Shown here: positions 10,056-18,925 of the stretch, in pieces
How positions within the stretch are numbered: the stretch's first letter is position 1
Layout: each line of letters starts with the position of its first letter
Assembly: GCF_924101635.2 (NCBI RefSeq)
Contig: NZ_CAKMAA020000044.1
Span: 1 to 35,834 of the forward strand
Reading direction: 5' to 3'
Length of the DNA stretch: 35,834 bases
Source of the DNA: Candidatus Nitrotoga sp. HW29
Lineage (GTDB): Bacteria > Pseudomonadota > Gammaproteobacteria > Burkholderiales > Gallionellaceae
Notes under the pieces: model-generated
The model's input: only the letters and a program-made list of their open reading frames with translations
Told to the model about the DNA's origin: nothing
The model's database searches: none
Made by a program: the position numbers and the translations under genes

Positions 10056-11207
10056 ATGTCCTCACTGCCCTTGCCATCCCCCGAAGCTCAGGCACACAGC
10101 GATCAATTGTGTGCTCTGATTCATCAAGACATCGCGCGACAAGGAGGATGGATCCCATTTTCACGTTTTATGGAGTTAGCGTTATATGCGCCGGGAATGG
10201 GTTATTACAGTGCCGGGGCACGTAAGTTCGGCACAGCCGGAGATTTTGTCACCGCGCCGGAAATTTCTTCGTTATTCGGTCGAATAATGGCGCGACAATT
10301 AATCGAAATTATGGCGCAAAGCTCTCCCCGTATTATCGAACTCGGTGCGGGCAACGGCAAGCTGGCTGTTGATATATTGGGCGAGCTGGAACGGCACAAT
10401 AGTCTGCCCGAACGCTATGACATCCTGGAAATCAGCGCTGACTTGCGCGAGCGGCAACAAACATTATTGCAAGCACGCTTGCCCCATTTGATTGACCGCG
10501 TGCATTGGCTCGATACACTTCCGGATAGTATTTCTGGCGTGCTTGTCGCCAACGAAGTACTGGATGCATTGCCAGTGCACCTAGTACGTTGGACTGATGC
10601 AAATATTGTTGAGCGTGGCGTAGCAAGCACGGGGGAAAACTTTGTGTGGCAGGAACGTCTGCCGGAAAACTCAATGTTGCTGGAGATTGCCCAACAGATC
10701 AAAGTACCGGATGACACGCTTAGTGACGTATCGCTTGCCGCACGCGGCTTGGTCAGTAGCCTGAGCGAACGTTTGCATCAAGGTGTATTGCTATTTATTG
10801 ATTATGGTTTTGGCGCGCGCGAGTATTACCATCCGCAACGCACACAAGGCACACTCATGTGCCATTACCGTCATCATACCCATGATGATCCGTTCTTCCT
10901 GCCCGGATTGCAGGACATTACCGCGCATGTCGATTTTACCGCCGTAGCGGAAGCGGCCATTGATGCGGGATTGCACCTGTATGGCTATACAACGCAAGCC
11001 TATTTCCTGATTAACAGCGGTATCACTGATTTATTGGCAGAGACCGACTCTGAAAATATCCGCGACTATTTTCCACTTTCTGCACAACTGCAAAAGCTAA
11101 CAAGCCCTGCCGAGATGGGCGAGCTATTTAAAATAATTGCGCTGGGCAAAGGAGTGGACATCCCTTTATGTGGTTTTGTATCAGGTGATAAATCACGTTT
11201 ATTATAA
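10056..11207 (+). CDS. MidA-type class I SAM-dependent methyltransferase (DUF185 / NDUFAF7 family)
   Basis: A 383-aa protein of the family that includes mitochondrial NDUFAF7, an arginine methyltransferase needed for complex I assembly. The typical N-terminal block is present (IPFSRFMELALYAPGMGYYS, then FGTAGDFVTAPEISSLFGR). The SAM-binding motif ELGAGNGKLA lies near residue 100, VLVANEVLDALPVH follows, and FIDYGFGAREYYHPQR is a family signature. Bacterial targets are not established. The ATG at 10056 starts right at the conserved region; the frame is open further upstream only over the divergent gene. It faces away from the pteridine reductase/ttcA unit, so the 55-base spacer must hold promoters for both directions. 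Confidence 0.92.
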   Translation: MSSLPLPSPEAQAHSDQLCALIHQDIARQGGWIPFSRFMELALYAPGMGYYSAGARKFGTAGDFVTAPEISSLFGRIMARQLIEIMAQSSPRIIELGAGNGKLAVDILGELERHNSLPERYDILEISADLRERQQTLLQARLPHLIDRVHWLDTLPDSISGVLVANEVLDALPVHLVRWTDANIVERGVASTGENFVWQERLPENSMLLEIAQQIKVPDDTLSDVSLAARGLVSSLSERLHQGVLLFIDYGFGAREYYHPQRTQGTLMCHYRHHTHDDPFFLPGLQDITAHVDFTAVAEAAIDAGLHLYGYTTQAYFLINSGITDLLAETDSENIRDYFPLSAQLQKLTSPAEMGELFKIIALGKGVDIPLCGFVSGDKSRLL

Positions 11208-11358
11208 AATTTTTTTATTAGGTCGACTCGTCAGTCAGATAGCGAACTATCAGCCAACAAGAGAAGTATTCGCCTAAATTCTTAGAACCCTTATGCTTTA
11301 TCGCTCACGCTGACTTTGGATCTATACTGCATCTAAATAATTCTTGTAAAGTACTTAA

Positions 11359-11838
11359 ATGATGATGTCACATTACTTGTTGGTTTTTCTGTGTACGGGT
11401 TATATCGGCTGGGCACAGGCAGAAGTATATAAAAACATCGATGCGGATGGGCATGTCACTTATTCCAGCACACCTACAAAAGGCTCCAAAAAACTTGATT
11501 TGGAACCTCTGACTATCGTGCCCTCTCCTGCACGTGCACGCAATAACGCGACCCCTCCCAATTTCCTTAAAGTAGATCCAGATACACAAAAAAATCGCGA
11601 TAACTTGCGTCACAAGATACTTAAAGAAGAATTATCAGCAGAGCAAAAGCTGGTTGAAGAAGCTCGTCAGAACCTGATAAATGGGAAAGAACATCCGAAA
11701 ATACTCAAGGATAAAGATGATAAAGGCCACCAAAATGCGACCAAATATGAAGAGAATATAAAAGCCTTGCAGTGGCAAGTAACATTACACGAGCAGAATG
11801 TCGAAGCGCTTAAGACAGAACTTCTAAAATTCAAATAG
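11359..11838 (+). CDS. DUF4124 domain protein, exported
   Basis: A 159-aa protein with an N-terminal signal peptide (hydrophobic residues 5-20, likely cleavage after AQA). The DUF4124 motif follows immediately: VYKNIDADGHVTYSSTPTKG, a small domain usual at the N-terminus of betaproteobacterial periplasmic proteins. The rest is charged and strongly helical (DNLRHKILKEELSAEQKLVE and further heptad-like stretches to the end), suggesting a coiled coil. Function is unknown. It stands between the MidA-type gene and the convergent topA, with about 100 bases to topA. Its own ribosome site is weak, and three consecutive ATG codons at the start leave the exact first residue open. Confidence 0.82.
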   Translation: MMMSHYLLVFLCTGYIGWAQAEVYKNIDADGHVTYSSTPTKGSKKLDLEPLTIVPSPARARNNATPPNFLKVDPDTQKNRDNLRHKILKEELSAEQKLVEEARQNLINGKEHPKILKDKDDKGHQNATKYEENIKALQWQVTLHEQNVEALKTELLKFK

Positions 11839-11942
11839 TTACCGTACATCTTCTGGATAAACTTGCTGAAGATTTCATATTCTGACTCTGATTGCAAGAC
11901 CAAGAGTGGGTTTTTGGGTGCCGGTTCAATATAACGAATATC

Positions 11943-14522
11943 TTATTTCTCGGTCACTGCCTTTTTCGGAGCTGCTGCCTTTTTCGGAGCTGCTGCCTTT
12001 TTCGGAGCTGCTGCCTTTTTCGGAGCTGTAGCCTTTTTCGGAGCTGTAGCCTTTTTCGGAGCTGTAGCTTTCTTTAGAGGCGGCCCTTTCGCCACACGTT
12101 CTGCCAGCAGCACCAAACCTTCTTGCAATGTTATTTCTTCCGGGGATAGATCTTTAGGCAAAGTGGCATTAACCTTCCCGTGTTTTACATAGGGCCCATA
12201 GCGTCCACTACAGACCTCCACCGGTTTTTGATCATCCGGATGCACACCTAGCTCCCGTATCACAGTGTTGGAAGTTCTTGCTTCCGCTAACAAGGCTACT
12301 GCGCGTTCCAACTGTATGGTGAAAACACTGTCTCCCTTGGGAATGGATTTAAATTTTCCATCATGCCCGACATACGGGCCAAAGCGTCCAATGTTGACGA
12401 TAATTTTTTTGCCACTTTCGGGATGAAGTCCCAATTCCTTGGGAAGTTGCAACAATTGTGTGGCAGCGGCAAGATCCGCAGCATCTGGCGGTAATTCCTT
12501 CGGCCAGGAAATACGCTTCGGTTTTGTTTTGGAGCCTGCCTCTACTTCACCAAGTTGTATGTAATAGCCATAAGGGCCGCGCAACAATAACACTGGCAGT
12601 CCCGTAACTGGATCACTTCCCAACTCCTTGCGCGCTTCCCCGGTATCTGCTTCGGCTGTGAGATTACGCGTGTAGTCGCACTCCGGGTAGGCTGTGCAAC
12701 CAATGAAGTTGCCACGCTTACCCAAGCGGGTGGCTAAAGGCTTGCCGCACTTGGGGCAGGCTTCGTCAATTAGCTCTTGTGTTACATCTTTACGCTCAAT
12801 ATTCTTTTTATCTTGTATAAGCGCAGTGAAGGGATGCCAGAAATCGTTTAGTACCGGAACCCAGTCGCGCTTGCCATCGGAAATTTCATCCAGCTCATCC
12901 TCCATTTGCGCAGTAAATCCATAATCGACATAGCGCGTGAAATGTTCGGTGAGAAAACGGATAACAACTCGTCCGACATCGGTCGGCTTGAATCGTTTTT
13001 TGTCCAGCATTGCATATTCGCGAGCCTGCAGCGTGGATATGATACTGGCGTAAGTTGAGGGGCGCCCAATGCCATACTCTTCTAAAGTTTTTACTAAACT
13101 GGCTTCGGAAAATCGCGGTGGCGGCTGGGTAAAATGCTGCTCGCCATATAGTTTATCAAGCGGAATGGTCTCTCCCTCCACTAAAGGCGGCAATTTTTTG
13201 TTTTCTTCCTCTTCGCTGTCATCCGTGCTTTCCTGATAAACAGCGATGAAGCCAGGAAATATAAGCGTTTGACCACTGGCGCGAAACAGGGTGTCATCCC
13301 CGCCAAGGCGGATATCAAGACTGACTGTATCAAAACGCGCGGGGGCCATTTGACAAGCGAGGGTACGCTTCCAAATCATTTCATAGAGTCGCGCTTGATC
13401 TATGGTGAGAAATTCCCGCATGCTATCCGGAGTACGTGCAATCGAGGTCGGTCGTATGGCTTCATGCGCCTCCTGCGCATTCTTGGCTTTACTTTTGTAG
13501 ACCGGTGCCGCTTTAGGCAGATAATCCGGCGCAAATTGTGCAGCGATATAACTGCGTATTTCCTGTAGGGCTTCCTGTGCCAACGTAACGGAATCGGTAC
13601 GCATATAACTGATCAGTCCTACAGCTTGACCACCGATGTCGATCCCTTCATAAAGCTGTTGGGCGATACGCATCGTACGGTCGGTGGGCATGCCAAGTTT
13701 GCGTGCTGCCTCCTGTTGCAGCGTAGAGGTTGTAAATGGCGCAGCGGCATAGCGTTGCTTGGCTTTCTTTTCCACGCGCACCACGCGCGGCGGCAATTTG
13801 GCCGCACTGATGTTGTCAAAAATCTTCTGGTATTCCGTCTCGCTGGCTATCCCCAGCTGCTCCAGTTTTTTCCCTTGATATTGAAACAGTTTAGCGGTAA
13901 ATGGTTGGCTATTTTTCTGGCTGTCGAGATGCACCGTCCAATATTCCTGCGAGCGGAATGCCTCAATTTCCAATTCACGTTCCACGATCAGGCGTAGCGC
14001 CGGGCTTTGCACGCGCCCGGCAGAAAGCCCGGGACGTATTTTGCGCCATAGTAACGGCGAAAGATTGAAGCCCACCAAATAATCCAACGCGCGCCGCGCC
14101 TGTTGCGCGTTCACCAAGGGAATGGAAATTTCACGCGGACGGGCAACCGCTTCGCGCACCGCAGATTGGGTTATTTCGTAGAACACCACGCGCTGCATGG
14201 ATTTGTTTTTCAAGTTACGCTTGTTTTTCAGTAACTCAGCGACATGCCACGCAATAGCTTCCCCTTCACGATCCGGGTCAGGTGCCAGATAGATGTGGTC
14301 TGCCTGGGCAGCGGCTTTGGCAATGGCGTCTACATGTTTACTGTTTCGCGCAATAATTTCATACTGCATGGCAAAATCATGCTCGGTATCGATCGCCCCC
14401 GATTTGGGTATCAGGTCACGTACATGCCCATAGGTCGCCAGTATCTCAAAATCTTTACCCAGATATTTCTTCAGGGTGACGGCTTTGGCCGGGGACTCAA
14501 CGATTAATAGATTGCTCGCCAT
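11943..14522 (-). CDS. topA: DNA topoisomerase I (type IA)
   Basis: It relaxes negatively supercoiled DNA through a transient 5'-phosphotyrosine link. The 859-aa protein has the TOPRIM domain at the N-terminus (Glu9 in VESPAKA, DPDREGEA at 82-89), the catalytic Tyr306 in SYMRTDS, and one intact C4 zinc ribbon (CPKCGK ... GCTAYPEC) near residue 600. Two degenerate C-terminal repeats follow (GRFGPYVGHDGKF and GRYGPYVKHGKV). The end is a lysine-rich tail of about seven KKA(A/T)AP repeats that likely contacts DNA non-specifically; such tails are usual in this lineage. It is last in the LysM-dprA-smg-topA cluster, starting 27 bases after the smg stop. Confidence 0.97.
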   Translation of the reverse strand: MASNLLIVESPAKAVTLKKYLGKDFEILATYGHVRDLIPKSGAIDTEHDFAMQYEIIARNSKHVDAIAKAAAQADHIYLAPDPDREGEAIAWHVAELLKNKRNLKNKSMQRVVFYEITQSAVREAVARPREISIPLVNAQQARRALDYLVGFNLSPLLWRKIRPGLSAGRVQSPALRLIVERELEIEAFRSQEYWTVHLDSQKNSQPFTAKLFQYQGKKLEQLGIASETEYQKIFDNISAAKLPPRVVRVEKKAKQRYAAAPFTTSTLQQEAARKLGMPTDRTMRIAQQLYEGIDIGGQAVGLISYMRTDSVTLAQEALQEIRSYIAAQFAPDYLPKAAPVYKSKAKNAQEAHEAIRPTSIARTPDSMREFLTIDQARLYEMIWKRTLACQMAPARFDTVSLDIRLGGDDTLFRASGQTLIFPGFIAVYQESTDDSEEEENKKLPPLVEGETIPLDKLYGEQHFTQPPPRFSEASLVKTLEEYGIGRPSTYASIISTLQAREYAMLDKKRFKPTDVGRVVIRFLTEHFTRYVDYGFTAQMEDELDEISDGKRDWVPVLNDFWHPFTALIQDKKNIERKDVTQELIDEACPKCGKPLATRLGKRGNFIGCTAYPECDYTRNLTAEADTGEARKELGSDPVTGLPVLLLRGPYGYYIQLGEVEAGSKTKPKRISWPKELPPDAADLAAATQLLQLPKELGLHPESGKKIIVNIGRFGPYVGHDGKFKSIPKGDSVFTIQLERAVALLAEARTSNTVIRELGVHPDDQKPVEVCSGRYGPYVKHGKVNATLPKDLSPEEITLQEGLVLLAERVAKGPPLKKATAPKKATAPKKATAPKKAAAPKKAAAPKKAAAPKKAVTEK
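11959..12076. repeat. 18-bp tandem repeat in the 3' end of topA
   Basis: A unit close to GCCTTTTTCGGAGCTGCT is repeated about six and a half times, with a GCTGCT/GCTGTA variant in the later units. It encodes the KKA(A/T)AP tail on the minus strand. The unit length is a multiple of three, so copy-number changes would keep frame; each unit also holds a five-base T run. Confidence 0.92.
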
Positions 14523-14549
14523 GATTGCACTTTTGTTTAATGTTATTGT

Positions 14550-15005
14550 TTAATGTAAGCAACTGGAATCGGCCGGAGTAAGCAGATCTTCGACTATTAA
14601 AGGATCCAAGTCTCGACGTTGATTCCACAACACCATGAGCGTGATGAGTTTAATTTTGTCCAGTGGCAGGCTTTCACGGTTCAATGCAACCGCACGGTCA
14701 ATAATCATTTCCCGCTCCACGGGTGTAATTATTTTATTTTGTTCCCAAAATGTCAGAAAACGGCGCACTTCAAAGCTCATACGCTTAATTTCCAGATCGG
14801 CATAAAAGCGTTCACTACTATCATTAATGGTGGACGGGTAGTTTGCTTTGTTCAACTGCTCCAGGCCAGATAACCAAGTCAGCGCCAAATGAATATCCTC
14901 ATCTTCAAATCCGGCGGCGGATAATTTACGGGATAACTTGTCAGAATTGGGATAACGGCCAGCATGAAAATAGCTTTCAAATAAAAACATTAAAATATCA
15001 AACAT
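14550..15005 (-). CDS. smg: Smg protein (DUF494)
   Basis: A 151-aa member of the Smg/DUF494 family, named after a gene found between dprA and def in E. coli. The N-terminal MFDILMFLFE and the PNSDKLSRKLSAAGFEDEDI block are typical; the protein is small, cytosolic and mainly helical. Function is not established. The E. coli context (topA-smg-dprA region) matches the order here, which supports the call. It lies 27 bases upstream of topA and 137 bases downstream of dprA, all on the minus strand. Confidence 0.92.
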   Translation of the reverse strand: MFDILMFLFESYFHAGRYPNSDKLSRKLSAAGFEDEDIHLALTWLSGLEQLNKANYPSTINDSSERFYADLEIKRMSFEVRRFLTFWEQNKIITPVEREMIIDRAVALNRESLPLDKIKLITLMVLWNQRRDLDPLIVEDLLTPADSSCLH

Positions 15006-15142
15006 AATGCCCCGATAAAAATTGATTGTTAGATACTAGTAAACTGGGATTAATTAAACCAAGAGTAAGGAATTATGGATAGTTATAATTTTTTCTTCTC
15101 GTGTGGGAAAGGCTGCTCTACCAAATCAAAAAAATCTAAATT

Positions 15143-16210
15143 TTAATTTATACGTTGATACAACCCCCCTGGTAAAGTTGCGATGTCGCCATCCAGCTCC
15201 AGTTGCAACAGGATGGCGGATAGCGCCCCAATCGTCAAGCCACTGCGCTGGCTCAAGCTGTCCATATCTATCGGATCGAAACCCAAATGCATTAATAGAG
15301 GGTGTTCCTCGGGTACAGAAGATTGCAAGGTCGTGCTGACGGGAAAATGTCCCAGCTCCTCTAGAATATCTTGTGCGCACTCTACCAGTTTAGCGCCCTG
15401 CTTGATCAAATGATGACACCCTTTTGTCTGTGGAGCGTGGATGGAACCGGGAATAGCAAAAACGTCACGTCCTTGTTCCAAGGCCATACGGGCGGTAATC
15501 AATGAACCGCTTTGCAGAGATGCTTCAACGACTAAACACCCTAAACTAAGACCGCTAATAATGCGATTGCGGCGCGGGAAATTTGCCGCTAGTGGCGGAG
15601 TCCCCAAGGAAAACTCGGAAATCAATGCGCCTTCCTGTGCCAATTGATGCGCGAGTTGACGGTTGGCGGCAGGGTAAACTTTGTCCAGCCCCGTGCCAAC
15701 AATGCCTATACTGGAACCGTATTCGCGCAACCCTCCGCGATGTGCCGCGGCATCTATGCCATGCGCCATACCACTGATAATGCACAACCCAGCAGCGCTC
15801 GCTGTCTGAGAAAAAGCTTCCGCATTGCTCAGCCCTTGCGGAGTGGCATTACGACTGCCCACGACGGCGAGTGCCGAGTGCTGAAGTAATTCAAGCCGCC
15901 CTTTTACATATAATAGTAGTGGTGGATCGGAAATATTAAGTAGTGCCTGCGGGTAGTCAGGGTCTGTCAGTGTAACGATATGATTGTGCGGCTCAGCCAG
16001 CCAATTAGCAATGGGTGCGAGTTTTTCTTCATTCCAGCCTTGCGTGATAGTTGCAGCAATGGCTGGCTGAACGACTTGCTGAAGAATATGCACCGGTGTA
16101 GCGAAAATTTGGGCGGGCGTGCCGAAAGCTTGCAGCAGCCGACGCAAACCTTCATTGCCTAAACCGGGTATCTGGTTCAGAGCAAGCCATGACGCAAGCT
16201 CAGCGTCCAT
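15143..16210 (-). CDS. dprA: DNA processing protein DprA (Smf)
   Basis: It loads RecA on incoming single-stranded DNA during natural transformation. The 355-aa protein has an N-terminal helical region (ALNQIPGLGNEGLRRLLQAF), then the Rossmann-like core: ALAVVGSRNATPQG, SGMAHGIDAAAHRGGL, TGLDKVYPAANRQLA, then ISEFSLGTPPLAANFPRRNR and IISGLSLGCLVVEAS, then GRDVFAIPG and GCHHLIKQGAKLVE. A winged-helix-like C-terminal domain covers about residues 295-355. Length is usual. It starts 12 bases after the LysM gene stop, so the two are probably co-transcribed. With pilT and pilU in the same window, the organism may be capable of DNA uptake, although no com genes are visible here. Confidence 0.96.
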   Translation of the reverse strand: MDAELASWLALNQIPGLGNEGLRRLLQAFGTPAQIFATPVHILQQVVQPAIAATITQGWNEEKLAPIANWLAEPHNHIVTLTDPDYPQALLNISDPPLLLYVKGRLELLQHSALAVVGSRNATPQGLSNAEAFSQTASAAGLCIISGMAHGIDAAAHRGGLREYGSSIGIVGTGLDKVYPAANRQLAHQLAQEGALISEFSLGTPPLAANFPRRNRIISGLSLGCLVVEASLQSGSLITARMALEQGRDVFAIPGSIHAPQTKGCHHLIKQGAKLVECAQDILEELGHFPVSTTLQSSVPEEHPLLMHLGFDPIDMDSLSQRSGLTIGALSAILLQLELDGDIATLPGGLYQRIN

Positions 16211-16222
16211 AGGTATCGAAAA

Positions 16223-17263
16223 TCAAGGTGTCAGCGCACTATCCAACAATTGCACGGGCAGTCGGGTTCGCATCACCAAAGCGTATGCCACTTTGTCAAA
16301 AGTACGGAATACAAATAACAGACCATAACGCATATCCGGCAAAGTTAGTGTTTCCCCCTTTTCCTTTATTACATCTCCCTTGCGGTATAGTGCCAGTACA
16401 TGGCCATTTTCAAGGCCATCACGAAGTCCCTTGTTAAGCGTTACGATGGAATGTTGCCCTGCTTGAGCAACGCCAGCATAAACAGAAATCACGCGAGCCG
16501 CAATCGGGCTATCAGGGACGCGGGGCACGTAGCTTCCGACGGATCCGTCGGAAGCTACGATCAGTCGATCCTCTTTATTAATTTCCTTAAGCGACTTGAC
16601 GATCTTAAGCGTACTGATATCGGCAAATTTTTCGACCTCTGCATCCCCCAAGTACATTGCCTCATATCCCAGCACTTCATTGTTTTCCGGGTCGAATAAT
16701 GTTTTTCCCGGACGGTAAATTTGCCACAGCACTCCCTGCTCTTTGGATAAACCTTTAGCGTATGCTATATCTCCAGTGGCCAAAAGGACGCGTTTCTCGT
16801 AGGTACCCACTATAATTGGTGCGTTAGCTAGCCCATCTCTCTCAATTATCAGCGGTCTGCTGAGAAAGGGTTCGATGGCACTGGCTGAAATACTGGGAAT
16901 TGCATTGTGATCACTGCTTTGAACGTGTACCCGAGGGAAAAGTTTCGCACTGTCAAGTTTGCCTGTCCCGGCTATTTCTTCGCTTTTTTTTATTTGGCCG
17001 ATGTGCAATGTACCGCTTGCACGATCCAGATGAACCACATCACCGGGATAAATCCAGTGCGGATCTTTAATGGTATTTTTATTTAAACCCCAGATTTGGG
17101 GCCATTGCCATGGATCCTTGAAAAATTTAGCGGAGATATCCCACAGCGTATCCCCTTTCATCACAATGTGACTATCCGGTGCATTCTCTTGAATTTTAAC
17201 CGCATCAGCAAAGGCAAAGGTGGGCAATAAACAGCAAATCAGCGATATAATAATCTTTTGCAT
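16223..17263 (-). CDS. LysM domain exported protein upstream of dprA
   Basis: A 346-aa exported protein. Residues 1-19 form a signal peptide (cleavage after AFA). One LysM domain covers about residues 32-82 (HIVMKGDTLWDISAKFFKDP, then WPQIWGLNKNTIKDPHWIYP and GDVVHL) and should bind peptidoglycan. The rest has a beta-rich look with no domain I can name; such proteins regularly precede dprA in betaproteobacteria. GGAG lies 8 bases ahead of the ATG. A perfect 32-bp palindrome in the coding sequence (16528-16559) encodes VASDGSVGSYV. Where I expect relatives to read roughly DRL-P-x-x-NYVPHAP, this protein has a longer linker, so the palindrome may be an in-frame insertion. Confidence 0.88.
   Translation of the reverse strand: MQKIIISLICCLLPTFAFADAVKIQENAPDSHIVMKGDTLWDISAKFFKDPWQWPQIWGLNKNTIKDPHWIYPGDVVHLDRASGTLHIGQIKKSEEIAGTGKLDSAKLFPRVHVQSSDHNAIPSISASAIEPFLSRPLIIERDGLANAPIIVGTYEKRVLLATGDIAYAKGLSKEQGVLWQIYRPGKTLFDPENNEVLGYEAMYLGDAEVEKFADISTLKIVKSLKEINKEDRLIVASDGSVGSYVPRVPDSPIAARVISVYAGVAQAGQHSIVTLNKGLRDGLENGHVLALYRKGDVIKEKGETLTLPDMRYGLLFVFRTFDKVAYALVMRTRLPVQLLDSALTP
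16528..16559. repeat. perfect 32-bp palindrome inside the LysM gene
   Basis: Each 16-base arm (CGTAGCTTCCGACGGA and its exact reverse complement) meets at the centre GGATCC with no spacer. It lies wholly in coding sequence in frame. No second copy is present in the window. It could form a cruciform or, in RNA, a very stable hairpin in the middle of the mRNA. Confidence 0.95.
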
Positions 17264-17388
17264 GGAAACTCCATTTTGCGTGGAAACCCAGTTTTTAGAA
17301 GCCAGGCTAAGAACAACAAATTTTGCACTATGATTTCGTGCAAAACGTTTTAAATTCTGCCCCTAATTACTTAAATTAGCAAGCATTT
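17264..17388. promoter_or_regulatory. divergent promoter region between the LysM gene and def
   Basis: These 125 bases separate the two divergent units and must hold both promoters. A TTGCAC at 17323 followed by AT-rich TTTTAAATT near 17348 is a possible sigma-70 pair for def, but the spacing is longer than ideal, so I do not place exact boxes. Confidence 0.4.
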
Positions 17389-17892
17389 ATGGCAATTTTA
17401 CAAATATTACAATATCCGGATGAGCGGTTGCATACCATCGCAGTTCCAGTACCGGTGGTAACCGCAGCCATTCACAAGCTGGCCTCTGATATGGCCGAAA
17501 CAATGTATGCTGCACCGGGAGTGGGTCTGGCCGCAACTCAGGTCAATGTACATCAACAAATCATTGTGATGGACATTTCGGAGACCCAAGATCAGTTGTT
17601 AGTGTTCATTAATCCGGAAATTATTGCCAGCAGTGGTGAGAGTCTCGGCGAAGAGGGCTGTTTGTCGGTTCCCGGAATATATGAAAAAATACGCCGCGCC
17701 GAACATGTCACCGTGCGCGCACTCGATACGCACGGTGAACCTTTCACGCTTGAAGCAGACGGATTGTTGGCGATCTGTATACAGCATGAGATGGATCACC
17801 TAAAGGGCAAGGTGTTCGTTGAATATCTTTCACCGCTCAAGCAATCGCGTCTCCGAGCCAAACTTAAGAAGCATCGCCGTGAAACAATGTAG
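17389..17892 (+). CDS. def: peptide deformylase
   Basis: It removes the formyl group from nascent N-formylmethionine proteins, using Fe(II) or another metal. The 167-aa protein has all three family motifs: GVGLAATQ at 44-51, EEGCLSVPG with metal ligand Cys91, and QHEMDH with ligands His133 and His137 and catalytic Glu134. Length is normal. It leads the plus-strand cluster and is followed by fmt, whose product adds the formyl group that Def removes. The 78-base gap to fmt has no obvious terminator, so they are probably one transcript. Confidence 0.97.
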   Translation: MAILQILQYPDERLHTIAVPVPVVTAAIHKLASDMAETMYAAPGVGLAATQVNVHQQIIVMDISETQDQLLVFINPEIIASSGESLGEEGCLSVPGIYEKIRRAEHVTVRALDTHGEPFTLEADGLLAICIQHEMDHLKGKVFVEYLSPLKQSRLRAKLKKHRRETM

Positions 17893-17970
17893 GCACTCAA
17901 AGTATGTTTTTCTCAAGCTACTGCGTTGTGTCCTGCCTTGAATAAAAGCCATCATTAATCTAAAGGTATC

Positions 17971-18924
17971 CTGATAATCAACTCTTCCCTAAAGATCATT
18001 TTTGCCGGCACTCCAGACTTCGCCGCCACCGCGCTAGAAGCATTGCTGGTGCAACAATTTTCTGTAGTCGCAGTATTAACCCAGCCCGACAGGCCGGCTG
18101 GCCGCGGTATGCGACTCACAGCCAGCCCAGTTAAACAACTTGCCTTGGCGCATAGTCTGCCACTGCTACAGCCTGTTACATTAAAATCTGCCGATATACA
18201 ACAAGAGCTTGCCAATTATGCGGCGGATGTAATAGTGGTGGCGGCTTATGGACTAATTCTGCCAGCAGCACTGCTGCAATTGCCACGCTATGGCTGCTTG
18301 AATATTCACGCTTCATTATTACCGCGTTGGCGCGGCGCAGCACCTATCCAGCGCGCTATTCTGGCGGGAGACGACAAAACCGGTATCACCATTATGCAGA
18401 TGGATGCAGGACTCGATACGGGCGATATGCTGCTTAAGAAACTCTGTTCGATCACTGTACATGACACTACACAAACGTTGCATGACAAATTGGCGACGTT
18501 GGGCGCTGAGGCGATCGTCGAGACACTATGCCTGCTAAAGCAAGGACAATTAAAGCCCGTGTCGCAAAATGCGGCCGAAGCAACTTACGCGGCCAAGCTC
18601 AACAAAACAGAAGCGCTAATTGACTGGTCAAACCATGCTACACAAATCATACGCGCGATACATGCCTACAACCCTTTTCCTATCGCGTATACCATTCTTA
18701 ATGGGGAACTTGTCAAAATCTGGCAGGCCAGCGTACGCGAGGGGTCTGAAGGTAAAGCGGGAACTGTGTTGGCTATAGAAAAAAATGGCATTGTTGTGGC
18801 ATGCGGTCAAGGGGCGCTATGCCTTGAGGTATTGCAACGCCAAAATGCCAAGGCATTACCTGCGGCACAGTTTATCCAGGGATTTGCAGTGCATCCCGGC
18901 GACCATTGCACTTCATTTCTCTGA
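17971..18924 (+). CDS. fmt: methionyl-tRNA formyltransferase, probable non-canonical start
   Basis: It formylates initiator Met-tRNA with 10-formyl-tetrahydrofolate. The conserved N-terminus KIIFAGTPDFAATALEALL is encoded from 17992, then QPDRPAGRG, NIHASLLPRWRGAAPIQRAI (the NIHxSLLP formyl-folate site) and ITIMQMDAGLDTGDML. The C-terminal domain follows to a normal end. No ATG, GTG or TTG lies between the in-frame stop at 17956 and this conserved block. The first usual start, TTG at 18043, would delete the first strand and the FAGTP motif. I place the start at CTG 17971; ATA at 17974 lies 7 bases after AAAGG and is just as plausible. A sequencing error is the alternative. The stop is one base before the rsmB ATG. 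Confidence 0.93.
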   Translation: MIINSSLKIIFAGTPDFAATALEALLVQQFSVVAVLTQPDRPAGRGMRLTASPVKQLALAHSLPLLQPVTLKSADIQQELANYAADVIVVAAYGLILPAALLQLPRYGCLNIHASLLPRWRGAAPIQRAILAGDDKTGITIMQMDAGLDTGDMLLKKLCSITVHDTTQTLHDKLATLGAEAIVETLCLLKQGQLKPVSQNAAEATYAAKLNKTEALIDWSNHATQIIRAIHAYNPFPIAYTILNGELVKIWQASVREGSEGKAGTVLAIEKNGIVVACGQGALCLEVLQRQNAKALPAAQFIQGFAVHPGDHCTSFL

Positions 18925-18925
18925 C

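Noticed and set aside
11959-12076. Regular repeats that might be a CRISPR array
   Set aside because: The 18-base units are directly adjacent without spacers and encode the lysine-rich tail of topA.
18043-18924. TTG at 18043 as the fmt start
   Set aside because: It would remove the conserved KIIFAGTPDFAATALEA segment, which is encoded just upstream in the same frame.
18785-18925. N-terminal extension of RsmB
   Set aside because: It overlaps the C-terminus of fmt; the ATG at 18926 follows the fmt stop directly and begins the family-like sequence.
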